Shown here one piece after another: positions 1 through 11,689 of a stretch of 64,000 nt of DNA. The notes below the pieces were generated by a model. The model did not search any database. It saw only the letters and a list, made by a program, of their open reading frames with translations, and was not told where the DNA came from. The stretch is from Lunularia cruciata (Eukaryota; Streptophyta; Marchantiopsida; Lunulariales; Lunulariaceae): positions 8,127,001 through 8,191,000 of the forward strand of contig OX419756.1 of the NCBI GenBank assembly GCA_948567375.1, read 5' to 3'. Every line of letters starts with the position of its first letter. Position 1 is the first letter of the stretch. A program made the position numbers and the translations under genes.

Positions 1-335
1 ATTGACCATATCTTTCAATTTCTCAAGAATTTGTCCATTGTGTTGTGCACTTTGGACTTCTCTTATTAGACCCGTGAAACATCTATCTTACCAATAGATG
101 TGGTCCCTATAACATAGAGAGGCAGCTCTTGCCTTTACGATCTTTCTTTCCCCCCAAAGATCTTCCATTAATAGTTCTCACCACTTTCTTTCATTGTGGG
201 ATTGTAGTGCTCCATCCATGGCATACCTAAGATTGCATCATAATGAACTAACTATATCTTTCACCACTCAATTGCTTCTTGACACTCTCATATAGAGAGA
301 GTAACCTTTCTAGGTAATGACTCAATGCTTTATGT

Positions 336-590
336 CTAACCATTAAGTACCTCTATTTTTTCATTCTCATCTTTCTTTAGTTCTATCCCCAACCTTATTG
401 CAATAGTGCAAGACATGAAATCTTTTGTTGCTCTAGGTTCTATTAACACTCTCACCGGATTGTCTTTTAAGACTCCATTTATAACAATAAATTGTGTGTT
501 TATTTTCCTCCACCTTTTCACACTTGTCCTCTTCTTCACTAAGCCAATAAAGCTATGAGGTACATTTACTGCCAATCTTCCCTTTTTTAT
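336..590 (-). pseudogene. Aspartic protease remnant of the left family B element
   Basis: The frame reads VRVLIEPRATKDFMS where the sister copy at 56,762-57,106 reads VRVLIDPGATKNFLS. Retroviral-type proteases need the Asp and Gly of a D-x-G-A core, and here they are Glu and Arg, so the enzyme is dead. The flanking residues (RLGIEL, ENEKIEVLNG) still align with the sister copy, which is the basis for the call. Confidence 0.65.
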
Positions 591-1372
591 CTGATTTCAA
601 TATCTTCCTCTTTGATTTGTCTCTTTATGTGGTTCAAAGGTCACATGTATGGAAGCCAAGGGCCTCTAGGATAACAAGCATGAAAATTGATGGTTATGTG
701 CCCAACTTGGCCATAATTGTAATAGAGTTGTTCTTTTTCTCAAGCCCCTTCTCCTAGTGGGACTCCTTCTCCTTTTTCTTTGTTTTGTCCTTGTTCTCCT
801 TGGAAGTGTCTTGCTCCTTGATCTTGGAACCAAATGTTGCCCAATTCTATAAGATCTAGTCCATCAAAATGGTTTGTTTCAACCCAATAGTTTTGCATTA
901 AATTACTCCTTCACCTCCTCCAAGCGCCCCTGCTGTTCTTTGAGCACAAGCAATGGCTTTAAAGATTTTGTACCATTGCCTCTTGGAAAATCCTCTCTTT
1001 TAATCCCCATTTGAAATTTTCAAGAGCGTCAGCTGGACTCATATCGGTTACCACAACTTGTAGATCACGATATGCCTCCACGTACTCTTGTATGCTATTC
1101 TTCTACTTCAACCCCTAGATTTTACTTTGGGTAATCTGCACGGAGTCCACAAATTAGAAATTCTTGAGCATCACTTATTGCATGCCTATCCAAGTGACCT
1201 CTCTGCCTTCTACCAACAATGATTGTTTCCAAGCATCATACCATGTGAGGACTTTATTGGTCAAGTACCCATACCGCAAACACACATGTAGAATGATTAG
1301 TGATCTCAGTTCTGAATAATCTAAGATATCAATTCATTCTTTAAATCCAATTTCCAGCACTCCCATGGAATG

Positions 1373-1640
1373 CTATCCCTTGTAAGGCTTGATGTTACAT
1401 TTCTTTTTAATTTGTAGTAACAATGTAGTTTGGTTGTTGATTAGAGTTGGTGTCATCAGCATGAGTGGCTCTCCAAGTACTTCAATCATTGATGCTAGCT
1501 TTTGTGATGGTTCCTCTTCTTGCATTACTTGATTGTTCATGAAGGTGCATATTTGATTTTGCAATTCCTCCAATGTCATCTTAATCTCCCAAAACTAGTT
1601 CAACATCCCTTCCATTCCTTGAGTCAACTCTTGCAACCAC
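1373..1640 (-). pseudogene. Gag N-terminal remnant of the left family B element
   Basis: The frame contains VMQEEEPSQKLA and KKKCNIKPYKG, matching AMQEEEPSQNPI and KKTCNIKPYKE in the sister copy at 57,863-58,156. It is the start of the capsid-type polyprotein. The frame closes soon after, at a point where the sister copy is also broken. The function rests on position between primer site and protease, not on a recognised capsid domain. Confidence 0.55.
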
Positions 1641-2237
1641 AAATCCATGATTCCTACACACAAAAAATGTTCAACTAGTACTTCCTACTTCAAAGAGTGT
1701 TAATAGGATCACTTGAGAGGGAGCATGAACTATTGGGACTACCATTGGGATTTCACTCATTGTTAATATTCCTCACCAAAATTGTGGATTATAAAATCAC
1801 TAAATATAACTTTTGATCTAACCATATAATGGATTTCTACTTGCATGGTGAAAAGGGGAGAATTTGGTACATTCAAGTCCATAACATCCAAATAAAATGC
1901 AGATTGTCAAATCTCACTCTTTCTTGTATACCACCACATGTAAAATCACCAAGTTTGGTGAATTCATCACTCTATCCAAGAACTTTGCTCCAAAATGATA
2001 AACAAGAGATACTCTCATTTGCTCAGGTTGGATGTACATAATCTTGATGTGGAATGGCTTCATGAATGGAAAGCTCATCGCAAGAAATTGTCCTTCAGGC
2101 GTCTTTATCCCATCCTCTCTCTAAAACACCCCCCAAGTCTAATAGTTGCACTTTGTTTCCTTCCTTCAAAATTACTCAATTTGAGTAGCCTACGTTCTTC
2201 CAAGAGGGATGATCCACTCTCTTGAATTAAAACACCT

Positions 2238-2249
2238 ACTCTGATACCA
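2238..2249 (-). promoter_or_regulatory. Primer-binding site (tRNA-iMet type)
   Basis: On the minus strand the bases TGGTATCAGAGT directly follow the LTR end. Plant LTR elements commonly carry TGGTATCAGAGC, complementary to the 3' end of initiator-Met tRNA; this site differs at the last base only. It fixes the orientation of the left element and the inner end of its LTR. Confidence 0.75.
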
Positions 2250-2251
2250 TT

Positions 2252-2849
2252 TTAATCCTTCAAGGACAAGGGAATTGTCCAAGAGGAATACAAGAGAGAA
2301 AATACAAACTTCACATTCAATACTCTGATGCTACAAAGAGCATCTTCGTTGTATTTTATGGCAAAGAGTATGGCCTCAAATAAAGCTCTACCCTTGGATC
2401 AGATACATGGATTGATGACATATCAACAAGCTCCATCCTTAGATTAGTTACTTGGATGGGTGACATGTTGGTCCTTGTCTTATCTGGTTAGTCAAACAAG
2501 TTTGACCAAAGGCATTCTTTAAAGAATCTTCTTGTAGGAATCTCAAAATCTCATAGATGAGATATTGTCAAAAAGATCTCAATGAGAAAATTTGGGAGGG
2601 AGGGAAGGCTAGTGAATTCTCTATTGGGAGGAGGATGCAATACAATTTTGTGGCCTAATTCATCCATTTAAGTCTCCAAAATTAACTTTGAAGTTTTTAG
2701 GCTATTCTCGATCACTACCTTATTAGTGGAAGAACTCTTTTGATGATATCTCTATCTGATCTACATACTCCATCATATATTATATCCTCCCAAATGTTAC
2801 CAAACTGATTTTCATCTCTAGATAATATTTTTAGCTATTGGTATTTTAT
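2252..2849 (-). repeat. LTR-B copy (5' LTR of the left element)
   Basis: One of five LTR-B copies in the window (others at 35,874-36,430, 52,215-52,955, 53,018-53,755 and about 58,300-58,920). Shared landmarks on the plus strand include 'cctaattcatccattta', 'agaatcttcttgtaggaatctc' and the terminal 'tattggtatt'. Termini are eroded from the consensus TGTAATAC...GTATTACA seen best at 52,215-52,955. Confidence 0.75.
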
Positions 2850-2934
2850 TATAATAGAGTATCAAGAAGTAATTGAGTCACAATGGATATGGTTAGCTCA
2901 TTCTAATGTGATCTTAGACATGTTCTAAATGGAG

Positions 2935-4230
2935 CACTACAACCCCATAGTAGATTGGAGAAAAAAGTAGTGAGAACTAGTAAGATCTTTGGGGTTAAAG
3001 AAAGATCACAAAGGCAAGAACTACCTCTTTATGTCATAAGGATAACACCTATTGGTAAAATAGATAGATCTTTCATGGGTCTAATAAGAGAAATTTAGAG
3101 TGTACAACTTAGTGGAAAAATTCCTAATAAATTGAAAAATATGGTCAATGAGTTTCAAAAAATCTTTTCAGATGATTTATCCTCAAGTTTACCACCAAAG
3201 AGGAGAGTAGATCAGAAAATTGAGATACTTCTTGGGAAGACACTTCCTTGTAAGGCTCCATATCAATTATCACCTCATGAGTTGAAGAAGTGTAAAGCTC
3301 AAATCAAGAATATGCTACAAAAAGGATTTATCCAACCTAACATATTACTCTATGGGTTCTTATCTTGTTTGTGAAGGAGAGGGATGGGACAATACACATG
3401 TGCATTGACTCCTGGGGACTAAATCAACAAAAAATAAAGAACAAATACTCATTACCTTGCATAGATGACCAATTTGATCAACTTAAGGGGGCAAAGCACT
3501 TCACCAAAACTTGATCGATGGAGTACTTACAACCAATTGCAAAGGAAGAAATGCAAAATTCCCTTTTGAACAAGGTATGGTCATTTTGAGTAAATGGTGA
3601 TGCTATTTGGCCTCACCAACACACCAACCACTTTCTTGAGATTGATGAATGACATATCCTTTCCCATACTTAGATAAATCTATTATATTTTTCCTTGAGG
3701 ACATCTTAGTCTATAGCAAGATGATGATGGAGCCCAAGCAACATTTGCAAGAAGTCCTCTAGATTCTATGACAAAATCAATTATGTGCCAAAATCTCAAA
3801 GTGTGAATTTATCAAGTCTGTGATAGACTACTTGGGGCATAGATTAAGTGCAAAAGGTATCCAAGTAGTAAAAAGTAAATAGAGGTTATTTAGAAATGGG
3901 ATGCTCTAGAAGATCAAATTGAACTCAAGAATTTCTTAAGATTGATGAGGTTTTATCATCAATTTTTCAAAGACGTCTCCAAGCTCACACAACCTCTAAA
4001 GACACTACTTGGCAAGGTTTAGAGATTAAAGAATTGGGCCTACAAGGAGGAGGAGGAGATGAACTTTTTATCCTTGAGATTGAGGGAGCACGTTGATAGG
4101 AAGTTCTCAAGAACTTGGCAAACCTATCTATTAGAAATAGTTAAATATCAAGCCCAAATTAATCAACTAACAATGTACCTCAAGGGAGAATATAGTTAGT
4201 CATTCCTAGCAATCTAGGCTAAAGATACTC
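2935..4230 (+). pseudogene. Family B pol fragment (reverse transcriptase), plus strand
   Basis: A plus-strand piece of family B pol next to the minus-strand LTR. It starts with the linker upstream of RT (KNMVNEFQKIFSDDLSSSLP, aligning with MVDEFQDVVLDDLPSGLP at 56,507). It then gives FGLTNTPTTFLRLMND, the FGLxNAPxTF motif of gypsy RT, and near 3690-3722 the catalytic box reads FLEDILVYSK instead of FLDDILVYS, so one of the two metal-binding Asp residues is lost. Many stops and frameshifts are present. The opposite orientation to the element at its left suggests a separate insertion or an inversion. Confidence 0.7.
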
Positions 4231-5893
4231 CTCCAAAGGGAAGCCCTTTGTAGACATTATAACTCTATCACATCTAGTCAGATACTTAGAGTTTTATGGT
4301 AGCATTTACACTCAATATTGTATATACTTCACCAAGTGCACTTGAAATTGTACATGAATTTTGAGTTGTAGTTTAAAATTAGATTAGGAGGAAGATTTGA
4401 TAGCATGTATTAGGTGTCTAATCATTCTTCATGTAATTAAAATAAGATAAGGTAATTAATTGAGAGATGTACATAATAGATTAGGATTTATAGGAGATCC
4501 ACTTGTGCACTTGATCCCTTTGGCTCAAAGCCAAAAACTAAGAGAAAGAGAACTCTGAATTCTTTACAAGTTTTTTATATTCCATTTAATGTTGTCAAAT
4601 ATCTAGGTGAGAGTAGAGGTGAGGAATTTCACAGTAAGGTGCCAAATGCTTGGTGTAGAACTGGGTACTTGCCTTTGATTAGAGTGTACATTAATGGATC
4701 CAAAGGAATGAACCTATGCATGGATTTGAGATAGATGCATGCATGGATGGGAAGCTCCCCGCATGGGCAATACCATGGAATAAGAAAACCAAGTCATTTG
4801 GCCAACAAAAAGTGTGTCTATAAGTTGCACCTTCTAGGAAGGGTGGAATGCACTTGCAAGAGTAACAACTTTGGAATGGAGTGGCACTTAGAGTGAAGCA
4901 AGCCATCACCTTTAGGAGCAATCATGGCTAATGCTTAGAGTGAAACTAATTCTTTTATTTTATTTTTGATGTAATGTGCCTGAAAGTATGACATTACTTT
5001 CTTCCAAGAGTGGTTCCTACCCAAGAAGTTAAACAAGAAATAATAAACAAACTGTGGTATCTTGACATTTTCCTTCATTCTTAGTCATTTCCAAGTTGTA
5101 TCCTTGTGGGATTGACCTATTTTGACTGATTATATTATAAGTACATTGACATTGGGCTATCACAAGGAGATACACAAGTGGTATTGTGATAACCCACTCT
5201 ATCCCTCCTAATGTAGATTCTAGTGTTTTTCTTGTGCAATTAGGTGATTATCTAGGTTAGGTTCATGTTAGCAATTAAGGAACTTATAGTGCAAACCCCC
5301 AAGAGGTATTCATATAGTCAAGGATATTATCAGAGTGAAGCCACCTACAATGATGATGATAGTCATGACCATGATGATGATGATGGTACCAAGCCCATGA
5401 GAACACAACCACTATCACAATCATGGTAACGTGATGTTATGTCAGCATGTGGCTATCATTTTTTAGTGGCTTGACTTCCCTTGAGAAACTCTTTCCATGT
5501 TAGGGAAGAGCCAGCTTTGGTTTCTATCAATCTAATGCTACTTCATACATGTAAGAATAATGATGTTTCACCACTGATGACTAACAAAAGTTTGCAATGG
5601 GCCAAATGAATGATATAAATATCACACTTCATGGAGAAGGTAAGTTTTCAGTGAATTGAATTTGTGTCATCTCCAAATTTACAAGCCAATTCACAAGTGC
5701 ACATTAGGTGATCTTGCTATACAAAGTCTTGAGTCATGTGTGTAGCACAAGATGCTATGTGAGTAGGTGATCAGGATTAGGAGAGTAGAAGGCAACTAAG
5801 AGAGCTTATTTTTGAAACATTAGGCAACATAATGTCACCCAAGAAGAAGAAGACACCAGTCGCAATTTCCCTACAAACTCTAGGAGTGAGGAA

Positions 5894-6598
5894 ATGGATA
5901 CACTACTGCTATGCAAAGTATCTCAACTCCAAGCATTTGTTGTTCTTGCTTTGGATTTGGGATTTTACTTGTCTCCCAATGGGGTTGGAGATAAAGCAGA
6001 AGAAGAACCCAAAATTTACCGTTCTACGCGGAAATGTGTTTGCCTAGATGGAAGAGCATTTGCAAAAGGTGCTAAGATTGCATTCTACACCTGGGGTAAT
6101 GAACCTTGACCAAGAGTAGCCCCAACCAACAAAGGAGATGATGAGGAAGTTCAAGGCTTTGTTCAAATATGCTAAGATGGGGAATGGCTAGAAGGCAAAT
6201 TCTACAATGATCCTACCCATTGCACGGTGGTGACCTTGCTAATAAAGATCTTCAAATCAACAAGGACAACTTATGTTGATGATGAGCAGGCCATCTTCTT
6301 CTAGCTGCTGCATGAAGGGAAACCCATGGATTGGGCAAAGATGTTTTATCATTGTGCTCATGAGATGATGGAGCAACTTCAAACACATGGAGGAATCACC
6401 TTCCTCTCTATGTTTTTCTTACACTTTTACATCAGAATGCAAGATGCATCTACTAAAGAAGGAGGAGCAGCCACTCTTCCTAGCGTATTACTACTTGACG
6501 GGCTTCCATCAAGCCCAACCCAAACATGTTGTGGAAACCATGAAGTAGAAAGAGGCCTTCTTGAAATACCAAAAGACAAGGAATTGGGTTCAAATTAA
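5894..6598 (+). pseudogene. Decayed 235-codon ORF of family D, unidentified
   Basis: One reading frame runs through this stretch with three in-frame stops (near 6107, 6173 and 6302). Readable parts include YLSPNGVGDKAEEEPKIYRS, FYNDPTHCTVVTLLIKIFKS and MDWAKMFYHCAHEMMEQLQT. It occupies the place of gag in this element, but I recognise no capsid or zinc-knuckle motif. The single-frame continuity over 700 bases with few stops argues for a former protein rather than chance. Confidence 0.45.
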
Positions 6599-6910
6599 CA
6601 AGGTTGAAGGAGCAAGCATAAGCAAAAGAAAGGTGACCACAATGCCAACCCAATCAAGGAAGAGGCACCGACCTAATCCTCAAGTTGTGAACTAGTTTGA
6701 TAAAGACAATTCTTGATCCATGTGCAAGATGGGGTTGGGAAGAAAGGATGGCAGTGACCATCACTCATAAAGAACTCCCCATTTCAATGAATCCCAAGTG
6801 AGTGGGGAGAAGGAATTGTCCCCGGTGAATGAGGTGGTGCCTCCAAAATAGGAGACCTCCTTCTCTTAAATGAAATGTCTTCTTAAGGAGAAGGAGAGGC
6901 AGAGCAAGGC

Positions 6911-7288
6911 TTGGATGTAAAATCCACCCTTGTGACCATAGTGGTGTTGGGAGCATTGGACCAGCCCACTATTGAGAGAGAAGCAAAAGTTATGGTGAAT
7001 GAGGAGAAGGATATTTTGATATCTCAGTTACAACTCAAGAAGATCCCTTGTCCAACACCAACAGTACTGACAATGGCAGAGTTTGCTTGTGATGCCTTTG
7101 GAAGGGCAATGCGTGGTGAGTCCACTCCACTTGCACTTGAGGACATCCGGACCACACACTCACAATTGCAAGAGAGGAGGTTCTTGAGTGCAAAGAAGGG
7201 GGAGGGTTTAAGGAGACAACACTCCCTAGACCTTGACAAAGTGATTGTGGCTTCAAAGGCTACTACTAAAAACCACAACAATGTTTGA
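6911..7288 (+). CDS. Uncharacterised 125-aa ORF inside family D element
   Basis: An open frame of 125 codons starting MDVKSTLVTIVVLGALDQPT, continuing with a charged segment and ending in a basic tail. It has no motif I recognise. It lies between the decayed upstream frame and a nested LTR, and is probably the surviving part of the element's polyprotein. The opposite strand carries overlapping open frames of similar length, which I treat as shadows. Whether it is translated is unknown. Confidence 0.35.
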   Translation: MDVKSTLVTIVVLGALDQPTIEREAKVMVNEEKDILISQLQLKKIPCPTPTVLTMAEFACDAFGRAMRGESTPLALEDIRTTHSQLQERRFLSAKKGEGLRRQHSLDLDKVIVASKATTKNHNNV

Positions 7289-7387
7289 AGTATTAGGTGG
7301 TGGAAGATTGATGAAGGAGAAAGGAATGTCAAATTCCCCACCAAGATCACATGAGGACCACACCCTGTGGCCATGCCATCTATTCTA

Positions 7388-8070
7388 TAACAAAACATCT
7401 ATGTATGTATGTGCTATTGTGATATTTAGTTTGGTATTATAAGTACTTGAGAGATATTATTTATATGGAGATAAGGATAGTTTTACATTAGTCATGATTA
7501 GCTAAAGTTAATCATTGCTAAGATATAGTAGACCTTACTTTAGAGGAAATAGGAAAGATGAGCATCACTATATTAGAATCTAGTGTACTTGGTATTATTC
7601 TTAGGTGTTTGGCTTTGAAGAAAGAGGTGAGAAATCTTGGACCCACAAGCCATTTTGTTTTGGATTCTTCTATAGTCCAAAGATAGCCCATGAGAATGAA
7701 TCTTTGAATTAGTGGTTGGGTCAAGATAAGACCATATATTTAGGGAAATATTCTTATGAGTATGGATATTCCTTTAGACTTTTGACTTTATTTGACTTTT
7801 AGTCTAGTAACTTGAGTTGCTCCAATAATTAGTAACTTTGGTGCACAACTATTTTACAAGTATATAAACTAGGGGTGAGGAGGTACTCATCATCCTTTCA
7901 TTTGCAACTATCTCTCTATCATTGAGTTCTCTAGTGAGTAATGATTTGAATCTTGGAGTGTTAGCCTTGGAGGAATATGATGGAGTTGGGGTTCCTTGCC
8001 TTCTTAGTCTATGATGCGCTACCATAATAGACATAAAAGGTTCATCTTGAGTGAGAGAGATGCTGACTCA
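7388..8070 (+). repeat. LTR-A (family C LTR), nested in family D element
   Basis: About 680 bases matching the family C LTRs at 30,046-30,742 (plus) and 47,476-48,164 (minus), and a 5' fragment at about 60,485-60,676. Shared landmarks are 'tctatagtccaa[ag]gatagcccatg', 'gactttatttgacttttag', a TATA-like 'tatataaact' and 'gagttctctagtgag'. It stands alone here, so it is probably a solo LTR left by recombination. A possible target duplication (attct/attca) is imperfect. Confidence 0.7.
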
Positions 8071-8814
8071 CAATTCATGATCACCCCAAGACCAAGAAGC
8101 GGCCTCGACACCACAACAAGGAGGAATGAAGGCCAATCTGACCCCACCATCCTACAAGGAGCCATGATTGGATTATTATGTGAATTAACCACCCTTGTCA
8201 ACTTGGTTTCTTCACATGTTGTGGCCAATATTGAAAGCCATGGAGGACCTATTGCTTGCATATCGGGACATCAACTTGACCATGATGGATTACAAGTGCT
8301 TGTAATCCATCACTATCATATTCTACACTATCATATTTAGAAGGATGTATGGGAGAAGCTTGGAGCAAAGAAGGAGTTGACCAAGGCTCACACTAGTATT
8401 GCACACTTGGAGGCTCAATTGGCTAAGCTCCAAGGACATTGGCAATACCAAGAGTGGAAGTAGGACCAATTGGTGGATCGTGAGATCATGTTGTTTGAGA
8501 GGGAGTTTGTGGTCACGAGAAGGAAAAGTTGTCACCACAAGCAAACTTTGGCGAGTTAAACCAAACAAGGAGAAATGGTCTTGGGTATTGACTCATTGTG
8601 AGTTTGTGATTTGGACAATTCTCTTGCAGAAAAGGATAAAAAGCTATGACGAGCCTAAGGGGAGTAGGATATCTTGTTTTTGAACCACAAGGTGTGGAAG
8701 AAGGATAAAGACACCTTGTTGAAAAGTCCCAAATAGAGCTGCACCTAATGAAGCAGAACTCACATTGATGAAGGTGGTACTACCCAGCGTGAACAAGCAT
8801 TCATAGACTACAAG

Positions 8815-9528
8815 GTGGCCCAAGAAGAGAAATTGGAGGAGAAGGAAGAAGAGATGAACCTGAAGAAGAAGGAGATATCAAGAGCACGACAACAAATTGC
8901 CCACTTAGATTCTAATTTGCTAACACTTAAGGGGAGGTCAAAGCATAGTGTTAAGGAGATGAAGAAGAAGCACAAGGAGCAATTGAGTGCTAGGGATGAG
9001 GAGGTGGTGTCACTCAAGTGGGAACTAAAGGTTCTCCACAGCCAAAGTGCCAAAGACAAACATGCACTCAAAGCAAAAGTGGAGTAAGTGGATGCGCATT
9101 GAGGAATTGACCACAATAGACAGTGGCCATGAAGACCATGAGCAAATCCTCCATGTGCGGATCAGGCAAGAGGTGGATATGAAGGTGCAGTTTTTCTGGG
9201 ATACTTTGAATCAGGAGCAAATGCAATGATGACAATAGTGGAGGACACCACAAACCAACTAAAACTGCAAGTGGGAGCAGCTGCACTAACCCAAGTTTAT
9301 CATGCAAACCTCCAAGAGTTGAAGTGGGAGATACATGCCCTAGGAACAAAGAAGTATTCAACTGAGCAAATGGCCAAGTTGGACAAGAAGCATATCAACA
9401 AAAAATTTAATAGCATCCTAACCAAGATCAGCCAACATCTGGAAGAATATGTGGAGCATGTGGATGAACTAATCCTAAGATGCAAGGGAGAAGATGTGTC
9501 AAGATTGCCAAGTGGATCAAGGAAGTAG
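8815..9528 (+). pseudogene. Coiled-coil protein of family D, two frameshifts
   Basis: Three overlapping frames (8815-9087, 9047-9229, 9226-9528) together encode about 240 residues of almost continuous heptad-rich sequence, such as EEKLEEKEEEMNLKKKEISR and KMKKKHKEQ-type Lys/Glu runs, ending ISQHLEEYVEHVDELILRCK. Homologous copies exist at 60,659-61,207 (plus), at 45,939-46,400 with 35,545-35,872 (minus, split), and a more distant one at 39,352-39,677. Comparison with these copies shows that frameshifts near 9085 and 9229 broke the frame here. The protein sits at the 3' end, just before the LTR, where autonomous elements would have integrase. Function unknown. Confidence 0.6.
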
Positions 9529-9534
9529 AGACTT

Positions 9535-10923
9535 GTTGTACCCTTGTACATATGTAAGATAAGTTACACCCTTGGGGTGCAATCATTATGCTATGACCAT
9601 TGAAGTTGTCCGATCATCGAGGTTGTCATGTCATCAAAGTCAGCCCTCATTGTGGTGGGAGACCTTTGCAGTTGAACATCATCATGATGGCTTGCACACT
9701 GGGACAAGATGTCAACAAGAAAACAATGAGTATATAAGGAGCAAGATGGTAGTGTACAACAAGACAGTTTTGACAATGCCATGTCATCAAGACCATTCTT
9801 CCAATGCCTAGCTAAAGGTCTGTAACTGGTAGAGTGTAAAGTAGATGCCCTTTTGTAGATGACATCATCACAATATTAATTGGGTAGGATAGAGTATATT
9901 TATTAGGATTAGTACCAATTGGTTTAGAGCTTGATCCAAGGATTGTGTAACTGGTAGAGTGTAAAGTGGGTGCCCTTTTGTAGATGACATCATCACAATA
10001 TTAATTGGGAAGGATAGAGTATATATATTAGGATTAGTACCAATTGGTTTAGAGCTTGATCCAAGGATTGTGGCATCACACAGCCGTGGATACACCAAAA
10101 AAGGATGTAGAAAGTATAAGAAGGATCATCCCAACATAATACAAATTTATTGTTCATTTGTTCATCTAAGTGCAATTAAGCTCATGCCAATGCGCAATTA
10201 CAAGCTTCATCATTTTATTATTCATATTGGTGTGTAAGGTCTAGTTGCGATAATTTGTGTATGTATGAATGAGCCTCTATATTGGAGATAGTGTGATAAG
10301 GACCTCTAGGATGCTTAACATGTCTATGTCAATATTGTGTATAATTCTTGATTGTTGGGTGAAATAGTGGTGAGGAACTTAAAGTAATAATGCAAGTGTT
10401 GAGGTGTGGAAATGCAATCAGGCTTGACCAAGGTGTTGGGTCCCTGGATCTTTCTAAAGAATCAAGGCAATATGTTGACTGGTTATGAGGGCTATGAGTG
10501 TAGTGAAGTAATATGTGTAACAAAATGCCCCTTAGGTCACAAACCTGTAGTATAGCCGTATGGTATGCCTTCTAAGAAGGGTAGAATGTTCTCATTGGTA
10601 CTGTACTATGCATGATATAGGTAATTGCAAGGGTATAGACCTTTGGGGCTGATGACCTTCAATATAGACTAAACCATCACTTTTACAAGCCAAGTGCCAA
10701 TATATCTTTGGATATGTGGTTTTCTTTTCTATATTGTGCCACCATGGAGTACAATGCTCTCTTTTGGGAATTGTCTCATCCAAGAGGATAAAGATATAAA
10801 AATAGACAACTTGTGACAAAGTGACACTTTTTCCTTCATGCCTAGCCATTTCCAAACAGTATCCTTGTGTGAACAACCTGTTCTTACCAATTATTTTATT
10901 AGCATGTCAACGTTGGGTTGTCA
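9535..10923 (+). repeat. LTR-D, right LTR of family D element
   Basis: About 1.4 kb that pairs with 61,220-62,402: shared segments include 'catggcatcacacaattgtgg'-like sequence, 'gtataaga', 'gaacaacctgttctt' and the end GTTGTCA. It directly follows the coiled-coil ORF. It contains an internal 125-base tandem duplication (separate entry). The start is placed near the first 'tgtacccttgtac' and is approximate. Confidence 0.55.
9821..10070 (+). repeat. 125-bp tandem duplication inside LTR-D
   Basis: Two near-identical copies, 9821-9945 and 9946-10,070, both starting 'tgtaactggtagagtgtaaa' and ending 'ttgatccaaggat'. Only a few bases differ between copies. The related LTR at 61,220-62,402 shows the region once. 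Confidence 0.85.
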
Positions 10924-11689
10924 TAGGTATTTGGTCTCTCCTCTAGTATTTCTCATAGACCAACCTACCTTTTGCACAATCTTCCCCCTTCTAAGACCTT
11001 CTTATTATATTTGAGAGAGTTTGATAGGAGGATTATATGTGTCCTTGGTGATATCAGTGGACCATGAATATTTGAGTGTGTGAGAGTGGATTTGGCATGT
11101 AGGCAGATATCTATATTGATCTCATGCAGTTGGGAAAGTTTACTATCTATGGAATAGATGATATTTGTAGCATGTTTTTGCTCTCTCAACACCTCCACTT
11201 TCTTCTCATTTTGTGGTTTTGATAGACCAATCTTGGAGACTTATGTGATTCAAGTGGAGGAAGGATCTTTTTCTCTCCATGTGTTATTGTGATAGTCAAG
11301 AAATGGTATATATCCATAGGCATGAGAGGACCTTCATTCATTTGGTTCCCTACTATCATATTGGACTTGATATTTGCAGTCTTCCTTGATGGAGCAATAG
11401 TTTTTGCATACATTACATTCTCTCCTCTTAAAATGGATCATCCATTCCTCATGTTACTAGAGTACATTTTTGCTCTTGCTTTGGCAAGGGTGAAAACTCT
11501 TGGTTTGTAGCTCAATTGTGCATTAGTGCAATCCAACTCATACTAGTTACTTTTTCTACAATGATGAGGTTTTGCTAAGGTTTGGTCCACCCATCTACAT
11601 ATTTGTTAGTCACTGGTGAGTGTGGCTCTATACTAAATGCAACAACAATCCATTTGACATTGTGTGCTTTTGGAGGATAGAGTATAGCT
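10924..11689. other. Stretch without a recognisable gene
   Basis: Follows the end of the family D right LTR. Overlapping open frames on both strands (for instance 11,289-11,510 plus and 11,186-11,413 minus) show no motif I know. It is probably old repeat DNA. Confidence 0.4.

Larger units (their letters stand above)
1..2849 (-). mobile_element. Family B Ty3/gypsy element, 5' part, cut by the window edge
   Basis: A decayed LTR retrotransposon read on the minus strand. From right to left it has a 5' LTR (2252-2849), a primer-binding site (2238-2249), a gag region and a protease remnant; the rest lies beyond base 1. It matches, segment by segment, the better preserved copy at 53,018-58,920. The order LTR, primer site, gag, protease is standard for gypsy elements. 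Open frames are short and broken, so this copy cannot make its proteins. Confidence is high for the class and lower for exact ends. Confidence 0.8.
4300..10923 (+). mobile_element. Family D LTR element with coiled-coil ORF, no visible pol
   Basis: A long element on the plus strand. The right LTR (about 9535-10,923) and a left LTR-like segment ending at 5162 share the motif series 'tccttgtgggattgac / tccttgtgtgaacaac', then 'ttatt' and a terminal TATCA or TGTCA. The internal part holds a decayed 235-codon frame (5894-6598), a 125-codon frame (6911-7288), a nested LTR of family C (about 7388-8070) and a broken coiled-coil ORF (8815-9528). I see no protease, reverse transcriptase, RNase H or integrase motif in either strand, so it looks non-autonomous (LARD-like). 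The left LTR boundary is approximate. Confidence 0.55.

Noticed and set aside
5340-5395. GAT-rich stretch resembling a microsatellite or an Asp-rich peptide.
   Set aside because: Units are interrupted and short; there is no reading frame or repeated copy to support a function.
7024-7398. A 124-codon minus-strand open frame.
   Set aside because: It lies antisense to the 125-codon plus-strand frame of the family D element and has no motif, so it is most likely a shadow.
10592-10876. A 94-codon minus-strand frame.
   Set aside because: It falls inside LTR-D, and the matching stretch in the LTR at 61,220-62,402 does not keep the same protein.
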